Part shown: piece by piece, positions 32,610 to 40,621 of the stretch
Position numbering within the stretch: position 1 is the first letter of the stretch
Layout of the letters: every line of letters begins with the position of its first letter
Assembly: GCA_946537305.1 (NCBI GenBank)
Contig: CAMNFR010000017.1
Coordinates: forward strand, 1 to 42,770
DNA: 42,770 nucleotides
Source: an uncultured Lachnospiraceae bacterium
Lineage (GTDB): Bacteria; Bacillota; Clostridia; Lachnospirales; Lachnospiraceae
Direction: 5' to 3'
Notes under the pieces: model-generated
Told to the model about the DNA's origin: nothing
The model's input: the letters and a program-made list of their open reading frames with translations, nothing else
Databases searched by the model: none
Translations under genes and position numbers: made by a program

Positions 32610-33551
32610 ATGAAATTCAGATGGGGGAAATGGTTCCTTATAATGCTGATGATGTCGGTCTTTGCCGCAGGAGGCGTGGTCTATGCGGCAGAGGCTGATA
32701 CCCAGGCAAAGGCTGATACCCAGGCAAAGGCTGATACTAAGGTAAAGGCCGGATGGTATACAAAGAAAGATAAATCATACTACCGCCTGGTGGGTGGGAC
32801 AACCCTGAAGAAAAAAGGGTTGGTCACTATCGGCAAATCCACGTATTGCCTTGGGAAGGACTACAGCCGCCAGACGGGCTGGAAGAAAGTAAAAGGAAAG
32901 TATTACTATTTCAAGCCCAAGAACGGAAAGCGCCTGGAAAAGACCGGCTGGCAGAAGATCGAAAAGAAGAAATATTATCTGCTGGCAGATCATTCCGCAG
33001 CCACCGGCATCGTGAAGATCGGCAAGAAAAAGTATTCCTTCAGCAAGAAGGGCGTTTTGGAGATCCGCAAAAAGGCCTGGAAGCAGAAAAAGAAATGGTA
33101 CCGCACCAACGATAAGGGCGTTGTGGTGAAGGTATCTTCCGCGGCGGCGACCTGCTGCAACGTTACCTGGAAATTTATCAACAAGCATTCAGATAAGAAT
33201 GCAAGCAACGCAGCCCGCTTCCGCGCCTGCTTCAACTGGCTGGAAGCCTACATGCCTTTCCGGTACAGATCCTTTAACAGCAAGAATTTTCAGGGAAAGG
33301 ACTGGCCGTATAAACTGGCGGTCAAGATGCTTCGGGACCGGGACGGCGACTGCCATCATTTTGCCTGTTCCGTAGCTTCCATTGCTTACGAGCTGGGGTA
33401 TGATCCGTATGTGATCGTGACCACCGGGGATCACTCCTTTGTGCAGATCGACGGAAAATACTATGATAACATGGGCGCCCGCTTCGGCACCAGTCGTCCG
33501 CAGCTGACATCCTATTCGGTGTACAAAAAGAAGGAATTCGGCGTTGAGTAA
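32610..33551 (+). CDS. secreted cell-wall-repeat protein with transglutaminase-like domain, 313 aa
   Basis: A signal peptide (about 1-27) precedes three copies of ADTQAK/ADTKVK (18-bp DNA repeat, 32693-32746). Four to five short aromatic/lysine repeats (50-175), such as TGWKKVKGKYYYF, resemble choline/glucan-binding modules. The C-terminal papain-like transglutaminase-like domain has Cys248 (DGDCHHFAC), His275 (GDHSFVQI) and Asp286 (KYYDN). Relatives include bacterial transglutaminases, peptidases and amidases, so the reaction is open. ATG 32610 follows GGGGGAG. Confidence 0.85.
   Translation: MKFRWGKWFLIMLMMSVFAAGGVVYAAEADTQAKADTQAKADTKVKAGWYTKKDKSYYRLVGGTTLKKKGLVTIGKSTYCLGKDYSRQTGWKKVKGKYYYFKPKNGKRLEKTGWQKIEKKKYYLLADHSAATGIVKIGKKKYSFSKKGVLEIRKKAWKQKKKWYRTNDKGVVVKVSSAAATCCNVTWKFINKHSDKNASNAARFRACFNWLEAYMPFRYRSFNSKNFQGKDWPYKLAVKMLRDRDGDCHHFACSVASIAYELGYDPYVIVTTGDHSFVQIDGKYYDNMGARFGTSRPQLTSYSVYKKKEFGVE
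32693..32746 (+). repeat. 18-bp tandem repeat, three copies, in frame
   Basis: Units at 32693-32710 and 32711-32728 are identical; the third (32729-32746) differs at three bases. It encodes the Ala/Asp/Lys linker after the signal peptide and may vary in copy number. Confidence 0.9.
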
Positions 33552-33595
33552 TTTCTTAAGAAGAAATGAATCTTTGGAAATTCACGGAAATACCG

Positions 33596-33624
33596 TTGAT
33601 AATAGTCGTCGCTTGAACTATAAT
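33596..33624 (+). promoter_or_regulatory. promoter of the three-gene cell-wall-repeat operon
   Basis: TTGATA (33596-33601), 17-base spacer, perfect TATAAT (33619-33624), 33 bases before GTG 33658. Confidence 0.82.
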
Positions 33625-33657
33625 ATACCATTAGACGAACTCTGAGAGGAGAACAAT

Positions 33658-34578
33658 GTGAGCGGTAAAAAAAAGAGAAAGGCGTCACTGCGATGCCTTT
33701 TCCTTTTGTCTCTGGTAGGAGTCCTGCTGTTTGGCGCGGGAATCGTGCGCGCTGCTGCGCATAAGCCCGGATTCGGGAAGGAAAAGGGCAGTTATTATTA
33801 TTGGAACGAAAAAGGGAAAAAAGTCAAAGGTCTGCAGAAGATCGGAGAGAAGACTTTCTGGTTTGATAAAAAGGGAGTCCAACGTACCGGATGGCGAAAA
33901 ATCGGCAGCAGCTACTATTTCTTCCGCATCGAAAACGGTGCAGAGGGATATATGATCACGAATGCCGTTATCAACGATGTTAAGCTGGGAAAGGATGGCC
34001 GGGCAAAGCTGACCGGACACACCCGAAGAAAGCTGAAGATGATGACACGCTGCGCGCAGATCGCAGATGAGCTTGTAAAAGCCGATCAGAGCAAACGGAC
34101 CAAACTGAAAGCTGTATTTCGTTATGTGATGAATCTCAGACGTTCCAATACCGGCAATTTCCGTACCGGCAGCGAATGGGATCTCTATTACGCGGAGTAT
34201 ATCCTGGACAGAAAACGGGGAGACTGTTTCTGCCAAGGCGCGCTGATGGCTTACATGGCTAATGCAGTGGGGTATTCTCATGCGAAGGCTGTTTCCTCCG
34301 GCGGACATGGTTGGGCGAAGATCGACGGGGAATACTACGACCCGAACTGGGCAAGTGTCATCGGTTTTGATAAATGCTTTGGCGCCACGGCGGGCCAGAG
34401 CGGCACCGGTGGCCGGCCAAGGTGGTCTAAGAACGAAAAATATGTGGCGGATCTGGGAGCGACGGACGAGAAAGCTTCTGTCAGAAAGTCAAAAAAAGCG
34501 GCTTCGGAAGCAAAGTTTGTTCGGAAAAAGACACGCCGCCTGAAAAAGTACAAGGCAATGAGTGCCGTCTTGCAGTAA
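33658..34578 (+). CDS. secreted cell-wall-repeat protein with transglutaminase-like domain, 306 aa
   Basis: The signal peptide (1-33) is followed by two or three short repeats (KVKGLQKIGEKTFWFDKKGV, TGWRKIGSSYYFF). A helical linker (110-160) leads to the transglutaminase-like domain with Cys190 (KRGDCFCQGALMAYM), His217 (SGGHGWAKID) and Asp228 (YYDPNW). A very basic 60-residue tail ends the protein. The start is GTG 33658, 6 bases after AGAGGAG. Next in the operon come the domainless relative at 34601 and another transglutaminase-like protein at 35366. Confidence 0.86.
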   Translation: MSGKKKRKASLRCLFLLSLVGVLLFGAGIVRAAAHKPGFGKEKGSYYYWNEKGKKVKGLQKIGEKTFWFDKKGVQRTGWRKIGSSYYFFRIENGAEGYMITNAVINDVKLGKDGRAKLTGHTRRKLKMMTRCAQIADELVKADQSKRTKLKAVFRYVMNLRRSNTGNFRTGSEWDLYYAEYILDRKRGDCFCQGALMAYMANAVGYSHAKAVSSGGHGWAKIDGEYYDPNWASVIGFDKCFGATAGQSGTGGRPRWSKNEKYVADLGATDEKASVRKSKKAASEAKFVRKKTRRLKKYKAMSAVLQ

Positions 34579-34600
34579 TCTGCGGAAAGGAAAGGAACGT

Positions 34601-35353
34601 ATGAAGAAATGGATGGGGCTGGGGGTCCTCCTGCTGTGTCTGCTGTGTGCATTCGGAGGCGGAAAAGCCTATGCCGCCAGCAAAAAGAAGGCTGCCTGGG
34701 ATGCCAAAAAGACCAGTTATCTGGTAAATGGCAAAAAGGTCAAGGGACTCTGGAAGATCGGAAAGAACTTTTATTACTTTAACAGCAAGGGCAAGCTGCT
34801 GAAGAAGAGTGGCTGGAAAACGCTTAAAGGTACCTATTCTTACGTAAAGAGTGTTAAGAAGGGCACAGTGAAAAAGAAAAAGGACAATACCAAATATAAG
34901 TTCTACTTTAAGAAGGGCAAGGCGTTGTGCTCTGGTGGCGGATCTGTCCAGGCAGTGAAGTTTTTTACCATTAAAAGCAAGAAATACGGCTTTGATGAAA
35001 AAGGACATCTGACCGTATCCGGCATCTGGGCCAATGATTCGGGCAAGGTATATTCCTTTGATGAGAAGGGCTTGGCGGAGAAAGAAAAATCCGCTGCTCT
35101 CACAGCGGTCGTGAAGATGGACCGCCGCGCCATGGATCTGATCGATCAGGTGAAGAAGGAATTCGGGGAGCCTTTAAAGATGAGGGAAGTGGATACGTGC
35201 AATTATTTTGATCACGCAGAGAAAGGATATGATGATAATTATTATCCTTATACCGGCTGGCTGTTAACCTATGATCATGTGGACATATCGATCAGTCAGA
35301 ACACCGAAACCGGCGAGTATTGCATGGAAGGCGCATTTCCTGCAGAAAGCTAA
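34601..35353 (+). CDS. secreted cell-wall-repeat protein without transglutaminase domain, 250 aa
   Basis: A signal peptide (1-26) and repeats like those of the neighbours (VKGLWKIGKNFYYFNSKGKLLKKSGW, KYGFDEKG, KVYSFDEKG; residues 35-165) are followed not by a transglutaminase-like fold but by about 85 residues I do not recognise. These start with a helix (MDLIDQVKKEFGEP) and continue with an aromatic, acidic region (CNYFDHAEKGYDDNYYPYTG). The helix-plus-strand pattern could be a small binding domain. GGAAAGGAAAGG precedes ATG 34601. It lies 22 bases after the previous gene and 12 before the next, so it belongs to the same operon. Confidence 0.75.
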   Translation: MKKWMGLGVLLLCLLCAFGGGKAYAASKKKAAWDAKKTSYLVNGKKVKGLWKIGKNFYYFNSKGKLLKKSGWKTLKGTYSYVKSVKKGTVKKKKDNTKYKFYFKKGKALCSGGGSVQAVKFFTIKSKKYGFDEKGHLTVSGIWANDSGKVYSFDEKGLAEKEKSAALTAVVKMDRRAMDLIDQVKKEFGEPLKMREVDTCNYFDHAEKGYDDNYYPYTGWLLTYDHVDISISQNTETGEYCMEGAFPAES

Positions 35354-35365
35354 AAGGAGGAGAAA

Positions 35366-36070
35366 ATGAAAAAGAAAATCGTTCTGTTGATGCTGACCGC
35401 GCTGATGGTGTTTGCCGCGGTTCCCGCGCTGGCTGCTGTGCCGAAGACCTCTGAAAAGACCGGCCTAGTCACCATCGATGGTGCGCAGTACTATTATGGC
35501 AAGGACAAGAAGCTGGTAAAAAATAAAAAAGTCTTTAAAATCAAGAAAAAGTATTACAATATCGATAAAACAGGATTCGTGACCCAGTGGACCGGTGCCT
35601 TCGCCAAGGCCTGCAAACGGCTTGACTCACTGAAGGCCATACCGAAGAACACCAAGTCCAAAACACGGCAGGCTTGCCTGAAGAAAGCCTTCAAGTGGTC
35701 CGCCACCAAGCTGCGGTTCAGCAATTCCGCCAAGCCCTCAAAAGTAAAGGATCCGATCGGGGATTATGCCAAGTACGGCTTCTCTAAGAAGAGAGGAGAC
35801 TGCAACGTGCAGGCTGCTACCTTCTGTGCCATGGCGACCGTGCTGGGATATGATGCACACCTTGTGCAGGGTTATGTGCCTCAGGCGCTGAAGGACGGCA
35901 AGCCTTCCAAGTTTGGAGAGCATGCCTGGGTGACCATCAAGATGGGCAAAAAGACCTACGTGTTCGATCCCAACTTTGAAAAGACCCACAAGGCCGGCTG
36001 GAAATTCAAATACGGCGCCAAAGGCCACTACCGTTATTTTGACTCCAACAAGAACGAGATCGGCAAATAA
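35366..36070 (+). CDS. secreted transglutaminase-like protein with a short repeat region, 234 aa
   Basis: The signal peptide ends at ALA-AVP (about 23). A short repeat part (TGLVTIDGAQYYYGKDKKLV, 32-72) is followed by the catalytic domain: Cys146 (KRGDCNVQAATFCAMATVLGY), His186 (GEHAWVTI) and Asp201 (YVFDPNF). It is the shortest of the four family members and ends just past the catalytic core. AAAGGAGGAG precedes ATG 35366, 12 bases after the previous stop. Confidence 0.86.
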   Translation: MKKKIVLLMLTALMVFAAVPALAAVPKTSEKTGLVTIDGAQYYYGKDKKLVKNKKVFKIKKKYYNIDKTGFVTQWTGAFAKACKRLDSLKAIPKNTKSKTRQACLKKAFKWSATKLRFSNSAKPSKVKDPIGDYAKYGFSKKRGDCNVQAATFCAMATVLGYDAHLVQGYVPQALKDGKPSKFGEHAWVTIKMGKKTYVFDPNFEKTHKAGWKFKYGAKGHYRYFDSNKNEIGK

Positions 36071-36147
36071 GAATATCGAAAAATCAGTTATAAGACCGAT
36101 AGAAAACAATCGGCAGACACAATCATAAAGAAAAGGAAGTAATATCC

Positions 36148-36780
36148 ATGAACGCCAATAAGAAATTTGTAACCTTATTCCTGGCAGCTGCTCTGGCAGC
36201 TTCGCTTACAGCCTGCTCCGGCGGAAACAATACCGCCGCTACCACCGCAGCAGCCACCGAAGCGGTGACCGAGGCAGCTGAGACCCAGGCAGCTGAGACC
36301 CAGGCCCTCGAGACGCAGGCGGCCGAGACCGAAGCCCCTGAGACCCAGGCTCCCGAGACCGAAGCAGCCACGACTGCAGCCCCTGAGACCGAGGCCGCAG
36401 AAACACAGGCTCCCGAAACGGAAGCAACCACCGAAGCCGCTGTTCAGGCAACCACCATGTATATGACTGAAAGTGTTACCATGCGCGCAGAAGCCTCCAA
36501 ATCCTCTGAGGATCTGGGCGTAGTGCCGATCGGTTCCGAGATCGCGGCGTTCGAAGAAGCTGACAACTATATCCGCATCGAATATGACGGCAAAGCCGGC
36601 TATGTGCTGAAGGATTATGTGACCGCGGACAAGGAAGAAGCCGATAAGGCTGTGAAGGCAGCCAGAGAAGCCGAAAAGTCTGAGAAGAAGAAATCCTCCG
36701 GCGGCAGCTCTTCCGGCGGCTCCTCCTCCGGCGGCAGCTCCGGCGGGGACGAGTGCCTGACGGATGGATTGCTGAACTAA
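36148..36780 (+). CDS. SH3-domain lipoprotein with ETxA repeat stalk, 210 aa
   Basis: A lipobox LTAC (Cys23) marks a lipoprotein. Residues 38-97 are an unbroken run of ETQA/ETEA/ETQAP units, an extended acidic stalk. A bacterial SH3 domain follows (104-160: VTMRAEASKSSEDLGVVPIG, YIRIEYDGKAGYVLKDYV), then a charged helix and a Gly/Ser linker (183-200), ending in DECLTDGLLN. SH3b domains bind peptidoglycan, so I infer a membrane-tethered cell-wall-contacting protein. AAAGGAAG precedes the ATG and a terminator follows. Confidence 0.87.
   Translation: MNANKKFVTLFLAAALAASLTACSGGNNTAATTAAATEAVTEAAETQAAETQALETQAAETEAPETQAPETEAATTAAPETEAAETQAPETEATTEAAVQATTMYMTESVTMRAEASKSSEDLGVVPIGSEIAAFEEADNYIRIEYDGKAGYVLKDYVTADKEEADKAVKAAREAEKSEKKKSSGGSSSGGSSSGGSSGGDECLTDGLLN
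36249..36440 (+). repeat. degenerate tandem repeat encoding the ETxA stalk
   Basis: Roughly 12-base units (GAGACCCAGGC and variants) repeat through this stretch in frame. Such DNA can change length by slippage or recombination. Confidence 0.75.
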
Positions 36781-36797
36781 GATTCAAGATAAAACTG

Positions 36798-36831
36798 CAG
36801 GCTGTCTGCCGGAAAGCAGACAGCCTGTTTT
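36798..36831 (+). terminator. intrinsic terminator after the SH3 lipoprotein gene
   Basis: CAGGCTGTCTGC pairs perfectly with GCAGACAGCCTG across a 6-base loop, then TTTT. It separates the lipoprotein from the acyltransferase pair. Confidence 0.9.
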
Positions 36832-36855
36832 CGGCGTGTAAGGGGAGTAAATCGT

Positions 36856-38370
36856 ATGTCTCTGGTATCTAATACCTTCATTCTTTTTGTGCTGGCAGCG
36901 GTAGTGCTTTACTACCTGGTGCCGGCCAGGTTCCAGTGGGTGGTGCTGCTGTGCTTCAGCTACCTCTACTATGTTTCCGGGAATGTCAAATACCTGTTTT
37001 TCATTCTATGGTCCACCATCATCGTATACAGCTTCGGCCGGCTGCTGGAGCACATGCACGAAACAGGCGCAGATCCCAAAGCATTGAAGCGCACCGTGGC
37101 CCTGGGGCTTATTTTGAACCTGGGCATGCTGGGCGTGGTAAAATACACCAACTTCGTGGTGGATTCACTGAATGCCCTGCTGCCGGTGAGCATCCCCGGC
37201 ATCGCCGTGCTGTTCCCGCTGGGCATTTCCTTCTATACCTTCCAGACCTCCGGTTATCTGCTGGATGTGTACTGGAAGCGCACGAAGGCGGAGCACAATT
37301 TGCTGCACTTTGCTCTGTTCGTATCCTTCTTCCCACAGCTGCTGCAGGGCCCCATCGGAAAGTACGATAAGCTGGCTCCGCAGTTCTTCACACCGCACCG
37401 CCCGGAGGGGAAGCGCATGCTGCGCGCGCTCCAGCGTATCCTCTACGGTCTGGCAAAGAAGATGATCATCGCGGACTGGGCCGGCGTCTTTGTGGATGCC
37501 ATCTGGGACAATCCGGAGTACTACACCGGCGTGGTGATCTTTGGCCTGGTGCTGTACGGCATTCAGCTGTACGCAGATTTCTCCGGCGCCATCGACGTGG
37601 TCATCGGTATTGGTGAACTCTTCGGTATCACCATGGATGAAAACTTTAAGCAGCCCTATCTGGCGACCTCCATTTCCGATTTCTGGAAACGCTGGCACAT
37701 CACCCTGGGCCAGTGGATGAAGAACTACGTGTTCTATCCGGCCACCCTTTCCGACTGGATGAAGAACTTTACCCGCTGGGCTAAGAAGGTGTTCGGCAAG
37801 AAGATGGGCCGCGTGATGCCTATTGCCCTGGCAGATCTGATCGTTTTCTTCCTGGTGGGCGTGTGGCACGGCGCAGACTGGACCTTTATCGTGTACGGTC
37901 TGATGAACGGCGCCATCATGGCCTTCAGCCAGCTGATGACAGACCCCTACAAGAAGTGGAAGAAGGCGCTGCACATCAAGGGAACAGAACCCGCCTGGCA
38001 CATGTTCCAGATCGTCCGCACCTATATTCTGGTGCAGCTGTGCTGGTTCTTTGACCGGGCCGCCAATATGGATGTCTCCCTCACTATGATCAAAAACATG
38101 TTCACACATTTTGATGCCTCCCAGATACTGGAAATCGCAGCCGGCAGCGGCGGAACGGCTTTTGTGCCGCAGGCACTTGCCATCATCGCCGTCGGGACCA
38201 TTATTATGATCGCCATCGGTCTGCTGCGCGAGCGGGGCATTGATATCCGGGAGAAGATCGCGGCCCTGCCGCTGCCCGTGGGCGTAGCCATTTACCTGTT
38301 GTTATTCTGCCTGATCGGCTTTGTGGGCTGTACGGCGGCACCGAAAGGATTTATCTATGCGCAATTCTAA
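36856..38370 (+). CDS. MBOAT family membrane O-acyltransferase (AlgI/DltB-like), 504 aa
   Basis: A polytopic membrane protein with about ten hydrophobic segments. The family signatures are FPLGISFYTFQTSGYLLDVYW, FVSFFPQLLQGPIGKYDKL, QLYADFSGAIDVVIGIGELFGI, SISDFWKRWHITLGQWMKNYVFYP and the catalytic GVWHGADWTFIVYG (His338). Such proteins move acyl groups across the membrane for transfer to alginate, teichoic acid, peptidoglycan or other glycans by an SGNH partner, which here overlaps by 14 bases. GGGGAGTAA precedes ATG 36856. No dltA or dltC is next to it, so acetylation is more likely than D-alanylation. Confidence 0.94.
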   Translation: MSLVSNTFILFVLAAVVLYYLVPARFQWVVLLCFSYLYYVSGNVKYLFFILWSTIIVYSFGRLLEHMHETGADPKALKRTVALGLILNLGMLGVVKYTNFVVDSLNALLPVSIPGIAVLFPLGISFYTFQTSGYLLDVYWKRTKAEHNLLHFALFVSFFPQLLQGPIGKYDKLAPQFFTPHRPEGKRMLRALQRILYGLAKKMIIADWAGVFVDAIWDNPEYYTGVVIFGLVLYGIQLYADFSGAIDVVIGIGELFGITMDENFKQPYLATSISDFWKRWHITLGQWMKNYVFYPATLSDWMKNFTRWAKKVFGKKMGRVMPIALADLIVFFLVGVWHGADWTFIVYGLMNGAIMAFSQLMTDPYKKWKKALHIKGTEPAWHMFQIVRTYILVQLCWFFDRAANMDVSLTMIKNMFTHFDASQILEIAAGSGGTAFVPQALAIIAVGTIIMIAIGLLRERGIDIREKIAALPLPVGVAIYLLLFCLIGFVGCTAAPKGFIYAQF

Positions 38371-39334
38371 GTATGTTATCAAAGTGATCCTGGTGGCCGC
38401 GGTGACCGTCTGTCTGCTGGTCTTCCTGGATTTTGCCCTCTATCCCTGCACGTTCATTCGCAACGATATTCACGCGGTCAGCGAGAATACCTATCAGGAT
38501 ATTTACATGGGCGCCTCTTACGGCAAAATTAATATTGATCCCTCCACCATCGAAGATATTTCCGGACGCACCGGTCACAACCTTTGCGTGGGCGGAGAGT
38601 ATACCATGGATACCTATTACCTGGTCAAGCTGATGTGCGAGCGCGGTCACGCGCCGGAGCGCATCATCTACGAGGTCTCCCCCGCGTATTTTACCCGGGA
38701 GAAGGAAGAGGGGAATAACTTCCTGCTGTTCTACCATGAATTTCCCTTTGGGATGACCAAGCTGGACTACTTCTTTAACGCTGTGTCGGATTGTAACCTG
38801 CGCACGCTGTTCTTCCCCTGGTATGAGTATCCGCTGAACTACGAGATTTCTCATATGCAGGAGACCATGCAGCGCAAGTGGAACCGGGATTACTCCGCGG
38901 AAGGTATGTCTACGGCTTCCCAGGAATATCACGAGGACGGTTTTATTGAACGTTATCCCGTGGATCCGGAAAGCTTCACGCTGGACGGCCTGTATGAAAT
39001 CTGGCCGGAAGATATCCTTCCGGAAAACATGGATTATCTGGCAAAGACGATCGAACTTTGCAAGGAAAACGGCATTGAATTCATCGGCATTTCCACGCCG
39101 CTGGCAGAACCTACACTGGAAGCCTTCGGCGAAGGAGATGAGGCGCTCTGGGCCTACTTCGGGGACTTCTTCGAACAGCACGGCGTGCAGTACATCAACT
39201 TCAACGACGACGCCCATTACGACCTCACGGACCACTCCGTAGAAAACTACACAGACCTTGACGGCCACATGAATGGAGACGCCGCCCGCGCCTTCTCCAG
39301 AGTGCTCGCGAAGGTCCTGAACCCGATCGGATAA
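38357..39334 (+). CDS. DltD/AlgJ-like SGNH membrane protein, acyltransferase partner, 325 aa
   Basis: A single N-terminal membrane anchor (7-27) places the domain outside the cell. Block I is IYMGASYGKINIDP (Ser54 nucleophile), and a C-terminal DLDGHMN (about 300-306) supplies the His. The middle is long and acidic/aromatic. MBOAT-SGNH pairs acylate cell-envelope polymers; the 14-base overlap with the MBOAT gene supports a two-component machine. ATG 38357 is favoured because the anchor begins there. The gene ends in a long bidirectional hairpin. Confidence 0.85.
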   Translation: MRNSKYVIKVILVAAVTVCLLVFLDFALYPCTFIRNDIHAVSENTYQDIYMGASYGKINIDPSTIEDISGRTGHNLCVGGEYTMDTYYLVKLMCERGHAPERIIYEVSPAYFTREKEEGNNFLLFYHEFPFGMTKLDYFFNAVSDCNLRTLFFPWYEYPLNYEISHMQETMQRKWNRDYSAEGMSTASQEYHEDGFIERYPVDPESFTLDGLYEIWPEDILPENMDYLAKTIELCKENGIEFIGISTPLAEPTLEAFGEGDEALWAYFGDFFEQHGVQYINFNDDAHYDLTDHSVENYTDLDGHMNGDAARAFSRVLAKVLNPIG

Positions 39335-39340
39335 TGAATA

Positions 39341-39409
39341 AAGTCTTCCTCATATAATAAGCCCAGACCCCGATAAACAGGGGTTGGGCTTATTATATGA
39401 GGGAGACTT
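39341..39409. terminator. long bidirectional hairpin between convergent genes
   Basis: Arms of about 30 bases (39341-39371 and 39380-39409) pair with one bulge and one mismatch; core AATAAGCCCA. A/T-rich stretches in both arms provide some T on either strand. It serves the plus-strand SGNH gene and the minus-strand transglutaminase-like gene. Confidence 0.85.
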
Positions 39410-39465
39410 TTGGGTCAGTCCGTTCTCTGTATATCCCGCTCCGGGGCACAAATCCATTCTATCGC

Positions 39466-40419
39466 TTACCTTTTCTTCGCGTCGGAATACCGGATCACTT
39501 TCAATATCTGATGCCGGATGGCGTAATAGGATTCATCATAGCAATCCTTGTACCAGCCGGCGAACTGGGCTTCCGGGTCGTAATAATCGCCGCCGATCTC
39601 TACCCAGGCGTGGCGGGTGAGCCCGTCCGCCGCATGATCCCGGCTGCCGGAGACCCGTCCGAATACCACGTAAGAGGTATAGCCGATGTCATTGGCCATA
39701 GCGGCAAATGCACAGGCAAAATTGTAACAGTCGCCACTGTGTTTGCTCAAAATTTCGTAAGCACTCTGCTTATACCACCATTTCTTTTTCATGTTCGGGT
39801 CTGTCAGGCGGTAGCGAAAACGGCTTTTGGACGTGATATATTTCCAACACGCACGAAGTTTCTGAGATTTGCTCATACTTTCATCCGTTATGCTATCCAC
39901 TACTTTGGAAACCTTCTTTTGATAGGTGGTTAGTTTCCCGGCCTTTGCCGAACCGTCTTCCGTAAGCGTGATCCCTTGATATTTTTGGCCCCTCTTCAGA
40001 GCCCCACTTTTCTTGACATAGTACAGCTTCTTCTTGACTACATGCCAGCCGGGAATCGGTTTTCCGTGTTTGTTCACGTAATAGGTTTTGTCTCCTACTG
40101 TGACCAGGGATGCTTTTTTCGGCGTACACAGCCAGCCGTCCGCGTCAAAAATGTAATAGGTACCCTTGATCTTTTGACTGCCCACGGCACGTGTGCCATC
40201 CGGCAGAAGATAGTACTTGCGGCCGGCTTCTTTTTTCCAACGGCCGGTGGCAGCCTTTTTCTGAAGAAGTGCGACGGGTACCGTTTCCTCTTTAAGGCTA
40301 GATATTGTAGGAGAAGACGCTTTGCTCTGAGCGCTCGCTACACATGTCTTTCCTTGCACCATTGCAAATAGGCAGAGGATCAATAGGGAGAGGAATAGAT
40401 GTCTACATTGTTTTTTCAT
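39466..40419 (-). CDS. secreted cell-wall-repeat protein with transglutaminase-like domain, 317 aa
   Basis: The fourth member of the family, on the opposite strand. The signal peptide (1-30) is followed by a Ser-rich linker, then repeats (GRKYYLLPDGTRAVG, KGTYYIFDADGWL, VGDKTYYVNKHGKPIPGW; 60-140). A helical region precedes the catalytic domain: Cys231 (HSGDCYNFACAFAAMANDIGY), His270 (TRHAWVEIGG) and Asp281 (DYYDPE). Its catalytic part is closest by eye to the 32610 protein (GDCxxFAC). It starts at ATG 40419 after GGGGGATCTTA. Its repeats have fewer Lys than those of the other members. Confidence 0.87.
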   Translation of the reverse strand: MKKQCRHLFLSLLILCLFAMVQGKTCVASAQSKASSPTISSLKEETVPVALLQKKAATGRWKKEAGRKYYLLPDGTRAVGSQKIKGTYYIFDADGWLCTPKKASLVTVGDKTYYVNKHGKPIPGWHVVKKKLYYVKKSGALKRGQKYQGITLTEDGSAKAGKLTTYQKKVSKVVDSITDESMSKSQKLRACWKYITSKSRFRYRLTDPNMKKKWWYKQSAYEILSKHSGDCYNFACAFAAMANDIGYTSYVVFGRVSGSRDHAADGLTRHAWVEIGGDYYDPEAQFAGWYKDCYDESYYAIRHQILKVIRYSDAKKR

Positions 40420-40621
40420 TAAGATCCCCCGAAAGAAATAATAATAGTGTGTTGTCCATTTTTATAAAGGCTGGTTGTGAATAATAGGCTACAATACATT
40501 TGTTTGAATTAAGTATATAATACATAGAAGGGGAATACAAGAAGTCTTTCCAACATTCCATATAGGGTCTCTTGATGCAAATATTTTATTGCGAATATAA
40601 TTAAATTATGCTATTCTTCTT

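Noticed and set aside
36856-39334. Assignment of the acyltransferase pair as dltB-dltD
   Set aside because: dltA and dltC are absent nearby and the SGNH partner is only generally DltD/AlgJ-like, so the gene names were not used.
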